The notes: generated from the sequence alone by a model not told the origin. A DNA stretch of 23,233 nt from Treponema_I sp045597345 (GCA_045597345.1 JAZLJW010000168.1:1-23233), one strand, 5' to 3'; shown: positions 6,577-15,212, counted from the first letter of the stretch. Numbers and translations are program-made.

Positions 6577-8163
6577 TTACTTAATGTTTCGCACAAAGCA
6601 GTCTTTGTAGCCGTAACTTCTGAATCGTGCCTGAATAATGGCATATTCGTCTGGAGTAAGCGGTCCGATAAGAACCTGAATGCCGCCACGGGCACTTTCT
6701 GCAAACTGCATAGGATAATTCTTACCGTACATATCCACTGTATCTTCTACGGTGGTCATCTTACTTGCTGTAAGAATCTGAACATAATATCCCTTAGGCA
6801 ATTCATTCTGTGAAACGACCGTAATTGCCGGCAGTTCCGGTTCTGCAATTACTTCTTCATCTTCTATGATAATGACGATATCTGGTTCATCAGCCAGACT
6901 GTCACTCTCATCGATGATTTCTTCAGCTTCTTCATCCAGCTCGTCAGTTGTTTCAACCATAGCATCTTCAGAGGCAGTTTCAAACAGTACTTCTGTAACA
7001 GTATCTGCAACAGGTGGATAGAATTCAGTGGGGATAAGGATTACTTCAGTTTCTACGATGTATTCTTCTTCTGAATCGTCGGCCACTTCGCTATCGCTCA
7101 GTGAGTCTGGGTCGCTACCGCACAGTGATTCTGTGTCTTCCGTAATTTCTGTGTCTTCGGGAAGTTCTATGTCTTCAGTAATTTCTGTTTCTTCAGTAAT
7201 TTCTGATTCTTCCAGAGATTCTTCTTCACCGGATGCAAAGATGAAATCTGGAAATTCATCTGATTCTTCAGCTTCCTCTGTTGCTTCAGGAATATAGGCA
7301 GGTTCTTCTTCGCAGATGATTTCTTCATCTTCCAAAGTTGCAGAATCTTCTTCAAGTTCTTCTTCAATTTCTTCTTCTACAAGTTCTTCTTCTTCGACAG
7401 AATCTTCATTATCAGTACTATCAGAAATCAATGCCCACTTCTCTTCGTCTGCAGTAATTTCCTCTACAGTTTCACTCTCGTCTTCAGATTTTTCTGCTAC
7501 TTCAGCCTCCTGTTCACGGTACTGGCGGCTGATTAACGGCGTACGTTCTGCTGGAGTAATTTCTTCAGGGATTTCTTCTGGAATCACTTCTTCACGAACT
7601 ACTTCTTCAACAACCACCTCTTCAGGAATTTCTTCTTCAACAGGAACTTCAACAAATTCTTCTGGTGGAAGGATGGGTTCTTCTACATAGAACACAACAT
7701 CTTCTACCACAACTCCGGGTTTTTCAAATACCGGTTCTTCAATATCACCAATCATGATTTCCTGATTTCTGTCAGGATCTTCGTCCGGAGCATATGACTC
7801 GACAGTTTTACTTAATATGGTATTTTCAGACCAGGCATCAGTTTTTTTTGTAACCTGGACAATAACATCACTACCCTTTGAAATATACAATTCCCGGGCA
7901 GCTTCTGGTGAAAGGATAATGGCAATACCTTCACTGGAATCAAATCCACCAAAAATCATAACTTCTATGCTGATGTGAGTTGATGGGTTTGTTACAACAA
8001 CTGTATCACCAGGCAGAAATGCAGCTGATTTGGCAAACAAACCGATTGGAAGTTCTCCAATATCAGCTACTACCGCGCGGCCGTCCAGAGATGGCTTTCC
8101 AGATGCCGCAAAGAGAGAGAAACACAGCAGTGATGCAAAAAGCAATGAGCTCAACCGTTTCAT
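6577..8163 (-). CDS. RlpA-like exported protein: degenerate DPBB domain, acidic linker, C-terminal SPOR domain
   Basis: The protein has about 528 residues and a signal peptide (KR, hydrophobic stretch, 'FSLFAASG', about 1-20). Residues 28-105 resemble the double-psi beta-barrel of RlpA: 'LPGDTVVVTNPSTHISIEV' aligns with 'LPxGTxVxVTNxxNGRSVxV', and 'IAIILSPEAARELYISKGSDV' with the RlpA tail. The RlpA catalytic His and Asp positions are not kept ('AAFLPGDT', 'FGGFDSS'). Residues of about 125-450 are a Glu/Asp-rich low-complexity linker. The last 75 residues ('GYYVQILTASKMTTVEDTVD' onward) are a SPOR domain, which binds denuded septal peptidoglycan. A role in the periplasm at division sites is likely, without the lytic activity of RlpA. 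GGGGA lies 7 bases before the chosen ATG; another ATG lies directly upstream at 8166. It is coupled to the preceding gene. Confidence 0.8.
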   Translation of the reverse strand: MKRLSSLLFASLLCFSLFAASGKPSLDGRAVVADIGELPIGLFAKSAAFLPGDTVVVTNPSTHISIEVMIFGGFDSSEGIAIILSPEAARELYISKGSDVIVQVTKKTDAWSENTILSKTVESYAPDEDPDRNQEIMIGDIEEPVFEKPGVVVEDVVFYVEEPILPPEEFVEVPVEEEIPEEVVVEEVVREEVIPEEIPEEITPAERTPLISRQYREQEAEVAEKSEDESETVEEITADEEKWALISDSTDNEDSVEEEELVEEEIEEELEEDSATLEDEEIICEEEPAYIPEATEEAEESDEFPDFIFASGEEESLEESEITEETEITEDIELPEDTEITEDTESLCGSDPDSLSDSEVADDSEEEYIVETEVILIPTEFYPPVADTVTEVLFETASEDAMVETTDELDEEAEEIIDESDSLADEPDIVIIIEDEEVIAEPELPAITVVSQNELPKGYYVQILTASKMTTVEDTVDMYGKNYPMQFAESARGGIQVLIGPLTPDEYAIIQARFRSYGYKDCFVRNIK

Positions 8164-8167
8164 CATA

Positions 8168-8674
8168 CTATCCCCTACTTTCCATTCCAATTTTCCGGGC
8201 AATTTCTTTCCCGAACCGGACAATACCTTGAGTACCACTTTCTTTAGCCTTAACTTCTGGCGTCAGCACCATGTGATACACCTCCGCATCCGTCCGGACA
8301 TTTCGAATGGTTATTTCTACATTTTCAATAACATCAAGACTTACCTTATTTGGCGTCTCTACACTGTTTCCCGTATACCGGGTTTCAATAACAACAAAAT
8401 AGTCCATATAGCTTTCACGAGCAGACAAGAGACCATTCCGAATACCTGCTTCGCGGTTTTCAGCGTTTACCAGCTTCTCGTTTGTTACGATATGACCATC
8501 ATCAAACAACGTTTCAATAATGACCGATTCCATTTCCTCACTGATTCTGCGGATAGGAAGAACTACTTCTGAAGAACTTTCTTCCTGACAGACAATGATG
8601 TTAATGGATGCAGCAAAACATGCCGGTGCAAATACCAAAAGTACAAGTATCACTGCAATAAACCGTTTATTCAT
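8168..8674 (-). CDS. Exported protein of unknown function
   Basis: This 168-residue protein has a clear Sec signal ('NKRFIAVILVLLVFAPACFA', cleavage near residue 21-22) followed by a small soluble domain of mixed alpha/beta character. I do not recognise the family. Visible features are 'SEEMESVIIETLFDDGHIVT' and 'YFVVIETRYTG', which suggest a beta-rich periplasmic fold. The start at 8674 has AAGGA 6 bases upstream; an in-frame ATG at 8695 would lengthen the N-terminus by seven residues and overlap the putative -10. The next ATG follows its TAG by one base, so it is co-translated with the RlpA-like/SPOR protein and probably acts with it in the envelope. Confidence 0.72.
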   Translation of the reverse strand: MNKRFIAVILVLLVFAPACFAASINIIVCQEESSSEVVLPIRRISEEMESVIIETLFDDGHIVTNEKLVNAENREAGIRNGLLSARESYMDYFVVIETRYTGNSVETPNKVSLDVIENVEITIRNVRTDAEVYHMVLTPEVKAKESGTQGIVRFGKEIARKIGMESRG

Positions 8675-8693
8675 ATCGTTTCCTTTTCTGGAC

Positions 8694-8721
8694 ATTCTAC
8701 GTCTTTTTGATTTTCGGTGAA
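8694..8721 (-). promoter_or_regulatory. Promoter candidate for the exported-protein/SPOR operon
   Basis: On the minus strand TTCACC (8716-8721) and TAGAAT (8694-8699) are 16 bases apart, 20 bases before the ATG. Each hexamer is a moderate match to the sigma-70 consensus. Confidence 0.35.
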
Positions 8722-8758
8722 TTGAAAGAGGCGGTTTAGGATTTTTTCTTTACGATTG

Positions 8759-8778
8759 TGATATACTATTAGTGGGAG
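8759..8778 (+). promoter_or_regulatory. Extended -10 promoter and ribosome-binding site of the CapD-like operon
   Basis: TGaTATACT (8759-8767) is an extended -10 element, which does not need a strong -35, and none is seen. tgggag (8773-8778) is a ribosome-binding site 6 bases before the ATG at 8785. The leader would be only about 11 nt. Confidence 0.55.
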
Positions 8779-8784
8779 ATTTAT

Positions 8785-10311
8785 ATGGGATTACCATCAG
8801 AAAAATCACTGTACATTATCGGTGCCGGATTTGCCGGGCAGATGATTGCAGAAGAAATAAAACGAAAAAAGATATTTGGTCAGGTAGCGGCCTTTATAGA
8901 CGATAATCCGGAAATCATAGGAAAAGAAATTGATGGAGTGCCTGTTTTAGGTCCTATAAATCATTTCATTTCATTTTTGCGGCACAGCGATGCTGATGAA
9001 GCGATTATTGCCATGCCCTCAGCTCCCAACGAGCGCATTAAAGAAATATACGATATTCTGAGCCGTTGTGGATTTACCCACATCCGTATTCTGCCGGCTA
9101 TCAGTCAGGTAATTGAAGGAAATGCCCACCTGATTCAGGCAAGAGAAATTGATCCGCTGGATATTCTGGGAAGAACACCTATTACCATCAATTTGAAGGA
9201 AAGTCTTGCATACCTTAGGGGTAAGCGGGTTCTTATTACCGGCGCCGGCGGAAGTATCGGCAGTGAACTTGCCCGGCAACTGCTCAGTGGCGGTGCTGAA
9301 CGGCTGTACCTTTTCGGCCACGGAGAAAACAGCATCTGGCAGATTGACCGGGAACTGCGTATTCTGCAGAAGGAAGGCGTTGGCGAAAAAGCAACTATCG
9401 TGCCGGTTATCGGTGATATTAAAGACCGCGACTATATGCGCTACATTCTGAAACGTCTTAAGGCAGATGTTGTATTCCATTGTGCAGCCTATAAACATGT
9501 GCCGCTTATGGAAGAAAACCCGGTTGCCGTTGTAGAGAACAACGTATTCGGTACGAAAAACCTGATTGATGCCGCCACAGAAGCCGGTGTTTCACGGTTT
9601 GTTCTGATTTCCACCGACAAGGCAGTAGAGCCGGTTTGTGTCTATGGTGTTTCTAAAATGCTTTCTGAAAAGCTGATTATCGATGCAGCGGCAAAGAACA
9701 CGGACCCGGAGCGGGCATTTATGTTTGTCCGTTTTGGAAACGTCATTGGTTCCCGTGGTTCCGTACTCAATATTTTCATGAACCAGATTAAAACAGGCGG
9801 ACCGTTGACCGTTACTGACAAAAATATGCAGCGCTACTTCATGACCATACCGGAAGCATGTTCTCTGGTATTGAAAACCGGAGGAGTCGGAAAAAACGGC
9901 CGTACCTATCTGCTGGATATGGGAGAACCTATTAAGATTCTGGAACTGGCAGAGCAATGCATCAGATTCAGCGGCATGGAACCGTATCGGGACATCCAGA
10001 TTCAGTTCAGCGGAGTCCGTCCGGGAGAACGCATTGATGAACCATTGTGGATTAAAGAAGAGAACCCCATGCCCACCGAGTATCCCAAGATTATGCAGCT
10101 TACTACGCCGAACAATGTGCTGACAGGTGCTGCTCTTGAACAGCTGCTGCAGAAACTGGCTGCGGTGTGTCTTCCGGCAACAGCAAACTGCAGTTACAAC
10201 AGCTGCACCCCACTGAACGAAGACTACCGCAACAAGGAAAAACTTATTGCACTGTTACGGGAAGCAGTTCCCAGCTATGATTATTTTCTGAGAAGTAATG
10301 AGGCTCACTGA
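8785..10311 (+). CDS. CapD/FlaA1/WbpM-family nucleotide-sugar 4,6-dehydratase (5-epimerase)
   Basis: This 508-residue enzyme is expected to act on UDP-GlcNAc or a similar sugar in surface polysaccharide or glycan synthesis. A first Rossmann-like domain ('LYIIGAGFAGQM', 9-20) resembles the cytoplasmic part of WbpM-like proteins. The catalytic SDR domain has the NAD motif 'ITGAGGSIGSEL' (151-162), 'HCAAYKHVPLME', 'STDKAV' (S276, D278) and 'VYGVSK' (Y287, K291). The membrane-spanning N-terminus of WbpM is absent. The catalytic position carries Tyr, as in FlaA1-type SDRs, not the Met of WbpM. The C-terminal 'VRPGERIDEPLW' is typical. The stop overlaps the aminotransferase ATG (TGATG), so dehydration and amination are coupled. 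Confidence 0.9.
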   Translation: MGLPSEKSLYIIGAGFAGQMIAEEIKRKKIFGQVAAFIDDNPEIIGKEIDGVPVLGPINHFISFLRHSDADEAIIAMPSAPNERIKEIYDILSRCGFTHIRILPAISQVIEGNAHLIQAREIDPLDILGRTPITINLKESLAYLRGKRVLITGAGGSIGSELARQLLSGGAERLYLFGHGENSIWQIDRELRILQKEGVGEKATIVPVIGDIKDRDYMRYILKRLKADVVFHCAAYKHVPLMEENPVAVVENNVFGTKNLIDAATEAGVSRFVLISTDKAVEPVCVYGVSKMLSEKLIIDAAAKNTDPERAFMFVRFGNVIGSRGSVLNIFMNQIKTGGPLTVTDKNMQRYFMTIPEACSLVLKTGGVGKNGRTYLLDMGEPIKILELAEQCIRFSGMEPYRDIQIQFSGVRPGERIDEPLWIKEENPMPTEYPKIMQLTTPNNVLTGAALEQLLQKLAAVCLPATANCSYNSCTPLNEDYRNKEKLIALLREAVPSYDYFLRSNEAH

Positions 10312-11489
10312 TGGCAACTGAACAGAACACTGATTTTGTACCTTTTTTCAAACCCCAGTTGGGAGCTGCGGAAGAAGAAGCCGTGCTCCGCATTATGAAA
10401 AGCGGCTGGCTTACTACCGGAAAAGAAGCTGCAGCCTTTGAACAGGAATGGTCTCAATATACTGGAAGTCCATTCAGCCTTGCCGTAAACAGTAATACCT
10501 CTGGGCTGATACTTGCCATGGAAGCCTGTGGCGTTACAGCCGGCACAAAAATCCTGACCACGCCGTACACGTTTATATCAACAGCAACAAGTGCCCGCCA
10601 TCTGGGAGCAGAAATTGCCTATGCGGATATCGAACCTGATACGTACAATATCAGCCCCAAAGCCATAGAAGCTGCCTTACAGGCAGATCCTACCATACGG
10701 GCTGTTGTTCCGGTGCATATTGCCGGTAATCTTTGCAACATGGAAGAAATTTGTGACATTGCCCGCCGGTACAACGTACGCGTTATAGAAGACTGCGCTC
10801 ATGCGTTTCCAGCCCAGACAGAAAAAGGTCATGCAGGAACCTTTGGCGATGCCGGTGTTTTCAGCTTTTATGCCACAAAAACCATGACCACCGGCGAAGG
10901 CGGCATGGTCATTACCAAAGATGAAAATCTGGCAAAACGTATGACCACCATGCGCCTCCACGGCATTGACCGCACCGTATGGGACCGGTACACCAGCACA
11001 AAGGCCAGCTGGCAGTACGATGTAATTGATGAAGGCTTTAAGTTCAACCTGCCTGACGTACTTGCCGCCATAGGACGAGTACAGCTGAAACGGGCACAGG
11101 ATTTTTACCGGCAGCGGAAAGCCGTTGTTGACCGGTATAACGCTGCATTTAAAGATGCAGACTTTCTGCAGCTTCCCCCCGATGGAGAAGGAAATGCCTG
11201 GCATTTATACCTGTTAAGAATCAGGGAAGAAAAACTGACTATTGACCGGAACCAGTTTGCCCAGGAACTGCAGGACCGTGGGCTTGGCATCAGCATGCAC
11301 TTTATTCCCCATTACCACTTTACCTACATAAAAAACCGTTACGGCTTTACTCCCGAGCAGTTTCCCAACGCAGAGAAACAGTATCAGGCTACGGTAAGTA
11401 TTCCACTGTGGCCCGGTATGTCAGAAGAACAGGTACAGAAAGTTGTTGATACGGTTCTTGCAGTCGGAAAGGAACATTATGGCCGCTAA
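10311..11489 (+). CDS. DegT/DnrJ/EryC1/StrS-family sugar aminotransferase
   Basis: This 392-residue PLP enzyme transfers an amino group to a 4-keto or 3-keto nucleotide sugar. The family start 'FFKPQLGAAEEEAV' is followed by 'SGWLTTG', the substrate loop 'TPYTFISTATSARHLGA', 'VIEDCAHAFPA' (D161 contacts the PLP ring nitrogen) and the PLP-binding Lys in 'FSFYATKTMTTGEGGM' (K190). The C-terminal part with 'LGISMHFIPHYHF' matches the PseC/ArnB type. It follows the dehydratase, which would supply the keto sugar. GAGG lies 10 bases before the ATG. Its end overlaps the next gene by 11 bases, an unexpected link to an oxidoreductase complex. Confidence 0.92.
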   Translation: MATEQNTDFVPFFKPQLGAAEEEAVLRIMKSGWLTTGKEAAAFEQEWSQYTGSPFSLAVNSNTSGLILAMEACGVTAGTKILTTPYTFISTATSARHLGAEIAYADIEPDTYNISPKAIEAALQADPTIRAVVPVHIAGNLCNMEEICDIARRYNVRVIEDCAHAFPAQTEKGHAGTFGDAGVFSFYATKTMTTGEGGMVITKDENLAKRMTTMRLHGIDRTVWDRYTSTKASWQYDVIDEGFKFNLPDVLAAIGRVQLKRAQDFYRQRKAVVDRYNAAFKDADFLQLPPDGEGNAWHLYLLRIREEKLTIDRNQFAQELQDRGLGISMHFIPHYHFTYIKNRYGFTPEQFPNAEKQYQATVSIPLWPGMSEEQVQKVVDTVLAVGKEHYGR

Positions 11490-13857
11490 ACGACGTTCAC
11501 GGATACTGAAAACTGACTCTACCCAGGTGTTCTATACCGATATTCAGACTGATGACATGCTTTACGGAGCATTAATCCGCAGTGAAGAAACAGGAAGAAA
11601 AGTAACCGGATTATACCTTGATGGCATTGTTCCTAAGGAATACGTAGCATTTACGGCAAAAGACATTAAAGGACAGAACCTGATTACCACTGAAGACACA
11701 ACCATACCTGTTTTTGCAGAAGTCGTGTCCTATCCGGGTGACCCCATCGGTATTCTGGTAGGTCCAAATGAACAGCTGGTACAGGACTATCTTGATAATA
11801 TTCATATACAATACGAAGAACTGCCGACAGATGAACTTACTGAGAAGGAAATACCGGTAGATGAATCTTCCATCATTGAAGCAGATGCTGACAGTGAGAA
11901 TACAGACAGCACTATCAGCACACCAGACGGAGAGGCCGAAAACCATGACATGAATTCTGAGGTTCATGACACTCATCAAGACCAGCCAGATGACTCAGAT
12001 ACCGACGATTTTGATGAAGCAGATGGTGATGACGAGAATCATGGTGATGATGGTGATGACGGAGACTATCTGGATGATGATATTTTAGGAGACGGCATAC
12101 CTGAAGAAGCATTACTTCAGAAATACGATGAACCGCCATTTCCAGAGCCAGAAGGGCCGGTAATTTATCAGCGGGTTGTAGAAGCAGGTCCTGTAGATGA
12201 CTATTTTGAAGAAGCACCATTCCATCTGGCAAACAGTTATGCCAACCGCATTTACTGTCCAACCTGTGGTGAACTTTCTGGAGCACTGGTAACGGGCACC
12301 AGCCGTACGGTTACTTTTTATACCCCTACCCAATGGGCAAGCCACCTGCGACAGAATGCCAGTGCAGTGACCGGACATAAAAGTGATGACATAAAAATAA
12401 ACAGAACTATCTGTGGAGCCGGTGCAACTAATGCAGTGTGGTATAACACCCTGCTTTGCTGTCAGGCTGCCGTTGCGGCCCAATGTACCCAAAAACCGGT
12501 GAAACTGACCATGACGCCTGCGGAACAGCGCAAGTATATTGAGCATTCACCACAGGTATCGATCATTCATCATGCAGCATTTCTGGAAGATGGCACTATT
12601 GCATCAATAAAAACCCGCATCATGGTTGAAGTGGGCTCTGGCAGCCCCTTTGTTTCCCAATTGATTGACCGTCTTGCCATTGCGGCACTGGGAGCCTGTA
12701 AACCATTGGCACAACAGGTTATTGTCCAGGCAGTCAAAACCGATACAGCACCTACGGCAGCCAGTATGCAGGGAGCAGACTCGCTGGCTTTTTTTGCACT
12801 GGAAGCGCTGTTTCAGGAAATTGCACTGGCAACCCAGCAAAATCCTTTTGACATACATCTGCGAAATTTCTTTAATGCAGGCAGAAACCACGAATTTACT
12901 GCAAACCGGCCCCGCATGGTGCATCCCATTTCCATTGATACAACAGTCATTGTTCCTCTTTTTGAAAAAATTACTGAGACCAGCTGTTTTTACCGGCGGT
13001 ATGCAGCATACAATACAGTTCCCTTAACAAAAGACTGTGCCTTACATCCTGATCCCGTACGGGGTATTGGCATGGCAAACTCATTTGAAGGTCATGGCTA
13101 CTATGGTTCCGCATTCGGCACCCTTAAACAAAAGCTGGAACTTACCCTTGAAGAAAATGAAAGTGTAACTATTCATGCCCGGGAGCCTTCACGGTCCATT
13201 ACTGCTATCTGGAAAAAACTGATTTCTCAGGAATTGAACATCAACGAATCAAAGATTTCTTTTGACCCGGACTACGCACTTTCTGATGAACTGGAACTTC
13301 CTGAAACAGCTAAGGGAAATATCAGTATCCAGACCCAGCTGATCAAAAAATGCTGTACCGCAATACAGCGGCAACGGTCTAAAGATCCGCTTCCCCTATC
13401 CGTGAAAAAAGCATTAACCAAACAGAAAAATACCGTCTGGAAGCGCGATACCTTCAGCGGATCTCCCTATTATTCAGTATCCTGGGGAACCTGTGTAGTT
13501 GAACTGGAAATTGACAGTCTTGCCTATGAGGTAAATATCAGAAATATTTGGATTGCCCTTGATATTGGTTCTGTTCTGAATAAGGCTGCCGCAGAGTCCT
13601 CTATTCTTCACGCGTGTCATGAAATACTAAGGAATCTGATAACCCACCGGCCAATACAGAGCAATGACATTCATATCACCCTTCTGGAAAGCAATACTGA
13701 GCCAAAGCAAATTGGTCAGGTTATGTACAGTATACTTCCGGCAGCGTTTGCCAATGCACTATCTCAGGCATTAGGACGGCAAATTACGACACTGCCGGTA
13801 ACCGACGATACCTTATACAGGATGATTCAGGAAAATGCAGATATCATTACAGCTTAA
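11479..13857 (+). CDS. Xanthine-dehydrogenase-like large (molybdopterin) subunit with altered active-site motifs
   Basis: This 792-residue protein has the layout of the molybdenum subunit of XDH/aldehyde oxidoreductases. An a/b hammerhead domain spans about 25-117 ('MLYGALIRSEETGRKVTGLY', 'QYEELPTDEL'), then a molybdopterin-binding core. A very acidic, low-complexity insert (about 124-212) separates them. The usual motifs are changed: GGGFGGK is 'GAGATNA' (313-319), the FRGFG region is 'SMQGADS' (429-435), and the C-terminal GxGE with the catalytic Glu is 'IGQ' (Q747). Whether it binds molybdopterin is therefore doubtful. The ATG at 11479 has aaagga 5 bases upstream and overlaps the aminotransferase end by 11 bases. 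The two partner subunits follow, so it is at least assembled as a complex. Confidence 0.82.
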   Translation: MAAKRRSRILKTDSTQVFYTDIQTDDMLYGALIRSEETGRKVTGLYLDGIVPKEYVAFTAKDIKGQNLITTEDTTIPVFAEVVSYPGDPIGILVGPNEQLVQDYLDNIHIQYEELPTDELTEKEIPVDESSIIEADADSENTDSTISTPDGEAENHDMNSEVHDTHQDQPDDSDTDDFDEADGDDENHGDDGDDGDYLDDDILGDGIPEEALLQKYDEPPFPEPEGPVIYQRVVEAGPVDDYFEEAPFHLANSYANRIYCPTCGELSGALVTGTSRTVTFYTPTQWASHLRQNASAVTGHKSDDIKINRTICGAGATNAVWYNTLLCCQAAVAAQCTQKPVKLTMTPAEQRKYIEHSPQVSIIHHAAFLEDGTIASIKTRIMVEVGSGSPFVSQLIDRLAIAALGACKPLAQQVIVQAVKTDTAPTAASMQGADSLAFFALEALFQEIALATQQNPFDIHLRNFFNAGRNHEFTANRPRMVHPISIDTTVIVPLFEKITETSCFYRRYAAYNTVPLTKDCALHPDPVRGIGMANSFEGHGYYGSAFGTLKQKLELTLEENESVTIHAREPSRSITAIWKKLISQELNINESKISFDPDYALSDELELPETAKGNISIQTQLIKKCCTAIQRQRSKDPLPLSVKKALTKQKNTVWKRDTFSGSPYYSVSWGTCVVELEIDSLAYEVNIRNIWIALDIGSVLNKAAAESSILHACHEILRNLITHRPIQSNDIHITLLESNTEPKQIGQVMYSILPAAFANALSQALGRQITTLPVTDDTLYRMIQENADIITA

Positions 13858-14344
13858 TGACGAAAATTGTATTATCGATGCTTCACCAGAAGAACACCTT
13901 TTTGATGTATTACGGCATCGGGGATTGACCTCAGTAAAATGTGCCTGCAATCATGGCATTTGCGGTACCTGTGCCGTACTGGTTAACGATAAACCGGTTC
14001 CGTCATGCCTCTTGCCGGTTGCCGCTGTTCAAGGCAAGAAAGTCATGACTCTGGAACGATTTCAGGAAACTGAGGATTTTCTGGATATAAAAAACGGCTT
14101 TGAACAGGCAAAAGTGCAGCTATGCGGATTCTGCAACGCCAGTAAGTATTTTGCAACCTGGGATTTAATTCATGAAACCCCTCGTCCGCAAAAAGAAGAC
14201 ATACTGAAATATATCAGCACATTGGGTTGTCATTGCACAGAGACAAATACACTGCTTAATGGTATCCTCTATGCAGCAACCATGCGGCGGGTACGTCTTT
14301 CTAAGGCTGAAATCCGGAAAGACAGCGGCAGAGCTTCACGATAG
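13835..14344 (+). CDS. XDH-type [2Fe-2S] iron-sulfur subunit
   Basis: This 169-residue small subunit has two [2Fe-2S] domains. The plant-type ferredoxin domain has C38, C43, C46 and C58 in 'CACNHGICGTC' and 'PSCLL'. The helical domain has C97 and C100 in 'LCGFCNAS' and C132 and C134 in 'LGCHCTETN'. All eight ligands are present, so unlike the large subunit this part looks fully competent for electron transfer. The Gln that precedes CGFC in most homologues is shifted by one residue ('QLCGFC'). The gene starts 23 bases inside the large-subunit gene with a very close aggaa, so it is translationally coupled to it. Confidence 0.9.
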   Translation: MQISLQLNDENCIIDASPEEHLFDVLRHRGLTSVKCACNHGICGTCAVLVNDKPVPSCLLPVAAVQGKKVMTLERFQETEDFLDIKNGFEQAKVQLCGFCNASKYFATWDLIHETPRPQKEDILKYISTLGCHCTETNTLLNGILYAATMRRVRLSKAEIRKDSGRASR

Positions 14345-14381
14345 ACCGATTTCAAACAAACATAAAGCCAGGTATACCACT

Positions 14382-15212
14382 ATGGAGAAAAACAATACCA
14401 TTTCCTACTACGCAAAAACTACTGCTGATGTATTTTATCACTTAAAGGCACTTCCACTTATCGGTGTATTTGGAGGTGCTACGACAGCTCAGGATCTTCC
14501 ACCTTTAAGCATGATTCTGGGAAACGTAAAGGAATTGCAGAATATTGACAAACACGAACGGTATATCGATTTTGGCTGCGCCGTTACATTGAACAGCATT
14601 TTAAAGCTTGGCCGGAACAATCTTCCTGGGGTTCTGTACGATGCCATTGATACCATAGGAACCCCGTTTATACGTAATGCGGCTACCATCGGGGGTAATA
14701 TCTGCAGTACCAACATATACCAGATACGACCAACATTGTATTCCCCATTACTGGCACTTGATGCTCAGATTGAAGTTCATACACCACAGGAAGCTTCCTG
14801 GTTGCCATTATCCCAGTTTTCGTACCTGCCCGAAAGCAGCTTTATTTCCAGAGTCAGAGTTCCAACTGATGATTGGGAAGTTGCGGTTTTCAGACGATTA
14901 GGCAGTCCACATGAAATTAAGGAAAACAGCGCCTTTTTTACATTCCTGGCAGATATTTCCAAGAGCACGCTGACGGATATCCGTATCTGCTGGTGCAGTT
15001 CAATTGTCATCAGAAATCGGGAACTTGAGAATATTCTGCTTGGCTCCCGACTCCCTCTTAGCGAACGGGTTATGACCATGGCCCTGGAAAAAGCTGAAGA
15101 ATTGTACACCATCCAGCGGGACAACGTGGAACTGACCGGAGTTCAGGTTCCAGCCATCCAGAAAGACCAGTTCCTGAACTTACTGCGCTCTTCTGTCCAG
15201 CATCTGATGTAA
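14382..15212 (+). CDS. XDH-type FAD-binding (medium) subunit
   Basis: This 276-residue protein has the VAO/PCMH-type FAD fold of the XDH medium subunit: 'VFGGATTAQDL' corresponds to the first FAD loop (AGGTDL) and 'NAATIGGNICSTNIYQ' to the second (ATIGGNI), with 'LYSPLLALDAQIEV' following as usual. A CO-dehydrogenase-flavoprotein-like C-terminal domain follows from about residue 155. It would pass electrons from the iron-sulfur subunit to an external acceptor such as NAD. The start at 14382 is chosen because it fits family length; the frame is open upstream to 14259, but that part overlaps the iron-sulfur gene and gives no family similarity. The ribosome-binding site is weak (cagg). This is the last gene of the five-gene cluster; no hairpin terminator is visible in the 43 bases before the convergent gene. 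Confidence 0.87.
   Translation: MEKNNTISYYAKTTADVFYHLKALPLIGVFGGATTAQDLPPLSMILGNVKELQNIDKHERYIDFGCAVTLNSILKLGRNNLPGVLYDAIDTIGTPFIRNAATIGGNICSTNIYQIRPTLYSPLLALDAQIEVHTPQEASWLPLSQFSYLPESSFISRVRVPTDDWEVAVFRRLGSPHEIKENSAFFTFLADISKSTLTDIRICWCSSIVIRNRELENILLGSRLPLSERVMTMALEKAEELYTIQRDNVELTGVQVPAIQKDQFLNLLRSSVQHLM

Noticed and set aside
7028..7690. Plus-strand Ser-rich reading frames opposite the SPOR protein
   Set aside because: They arise from Glu-rich codons (gaa/gag) read in reverse as ttc/tct; no ribosome-binding site and no domain.
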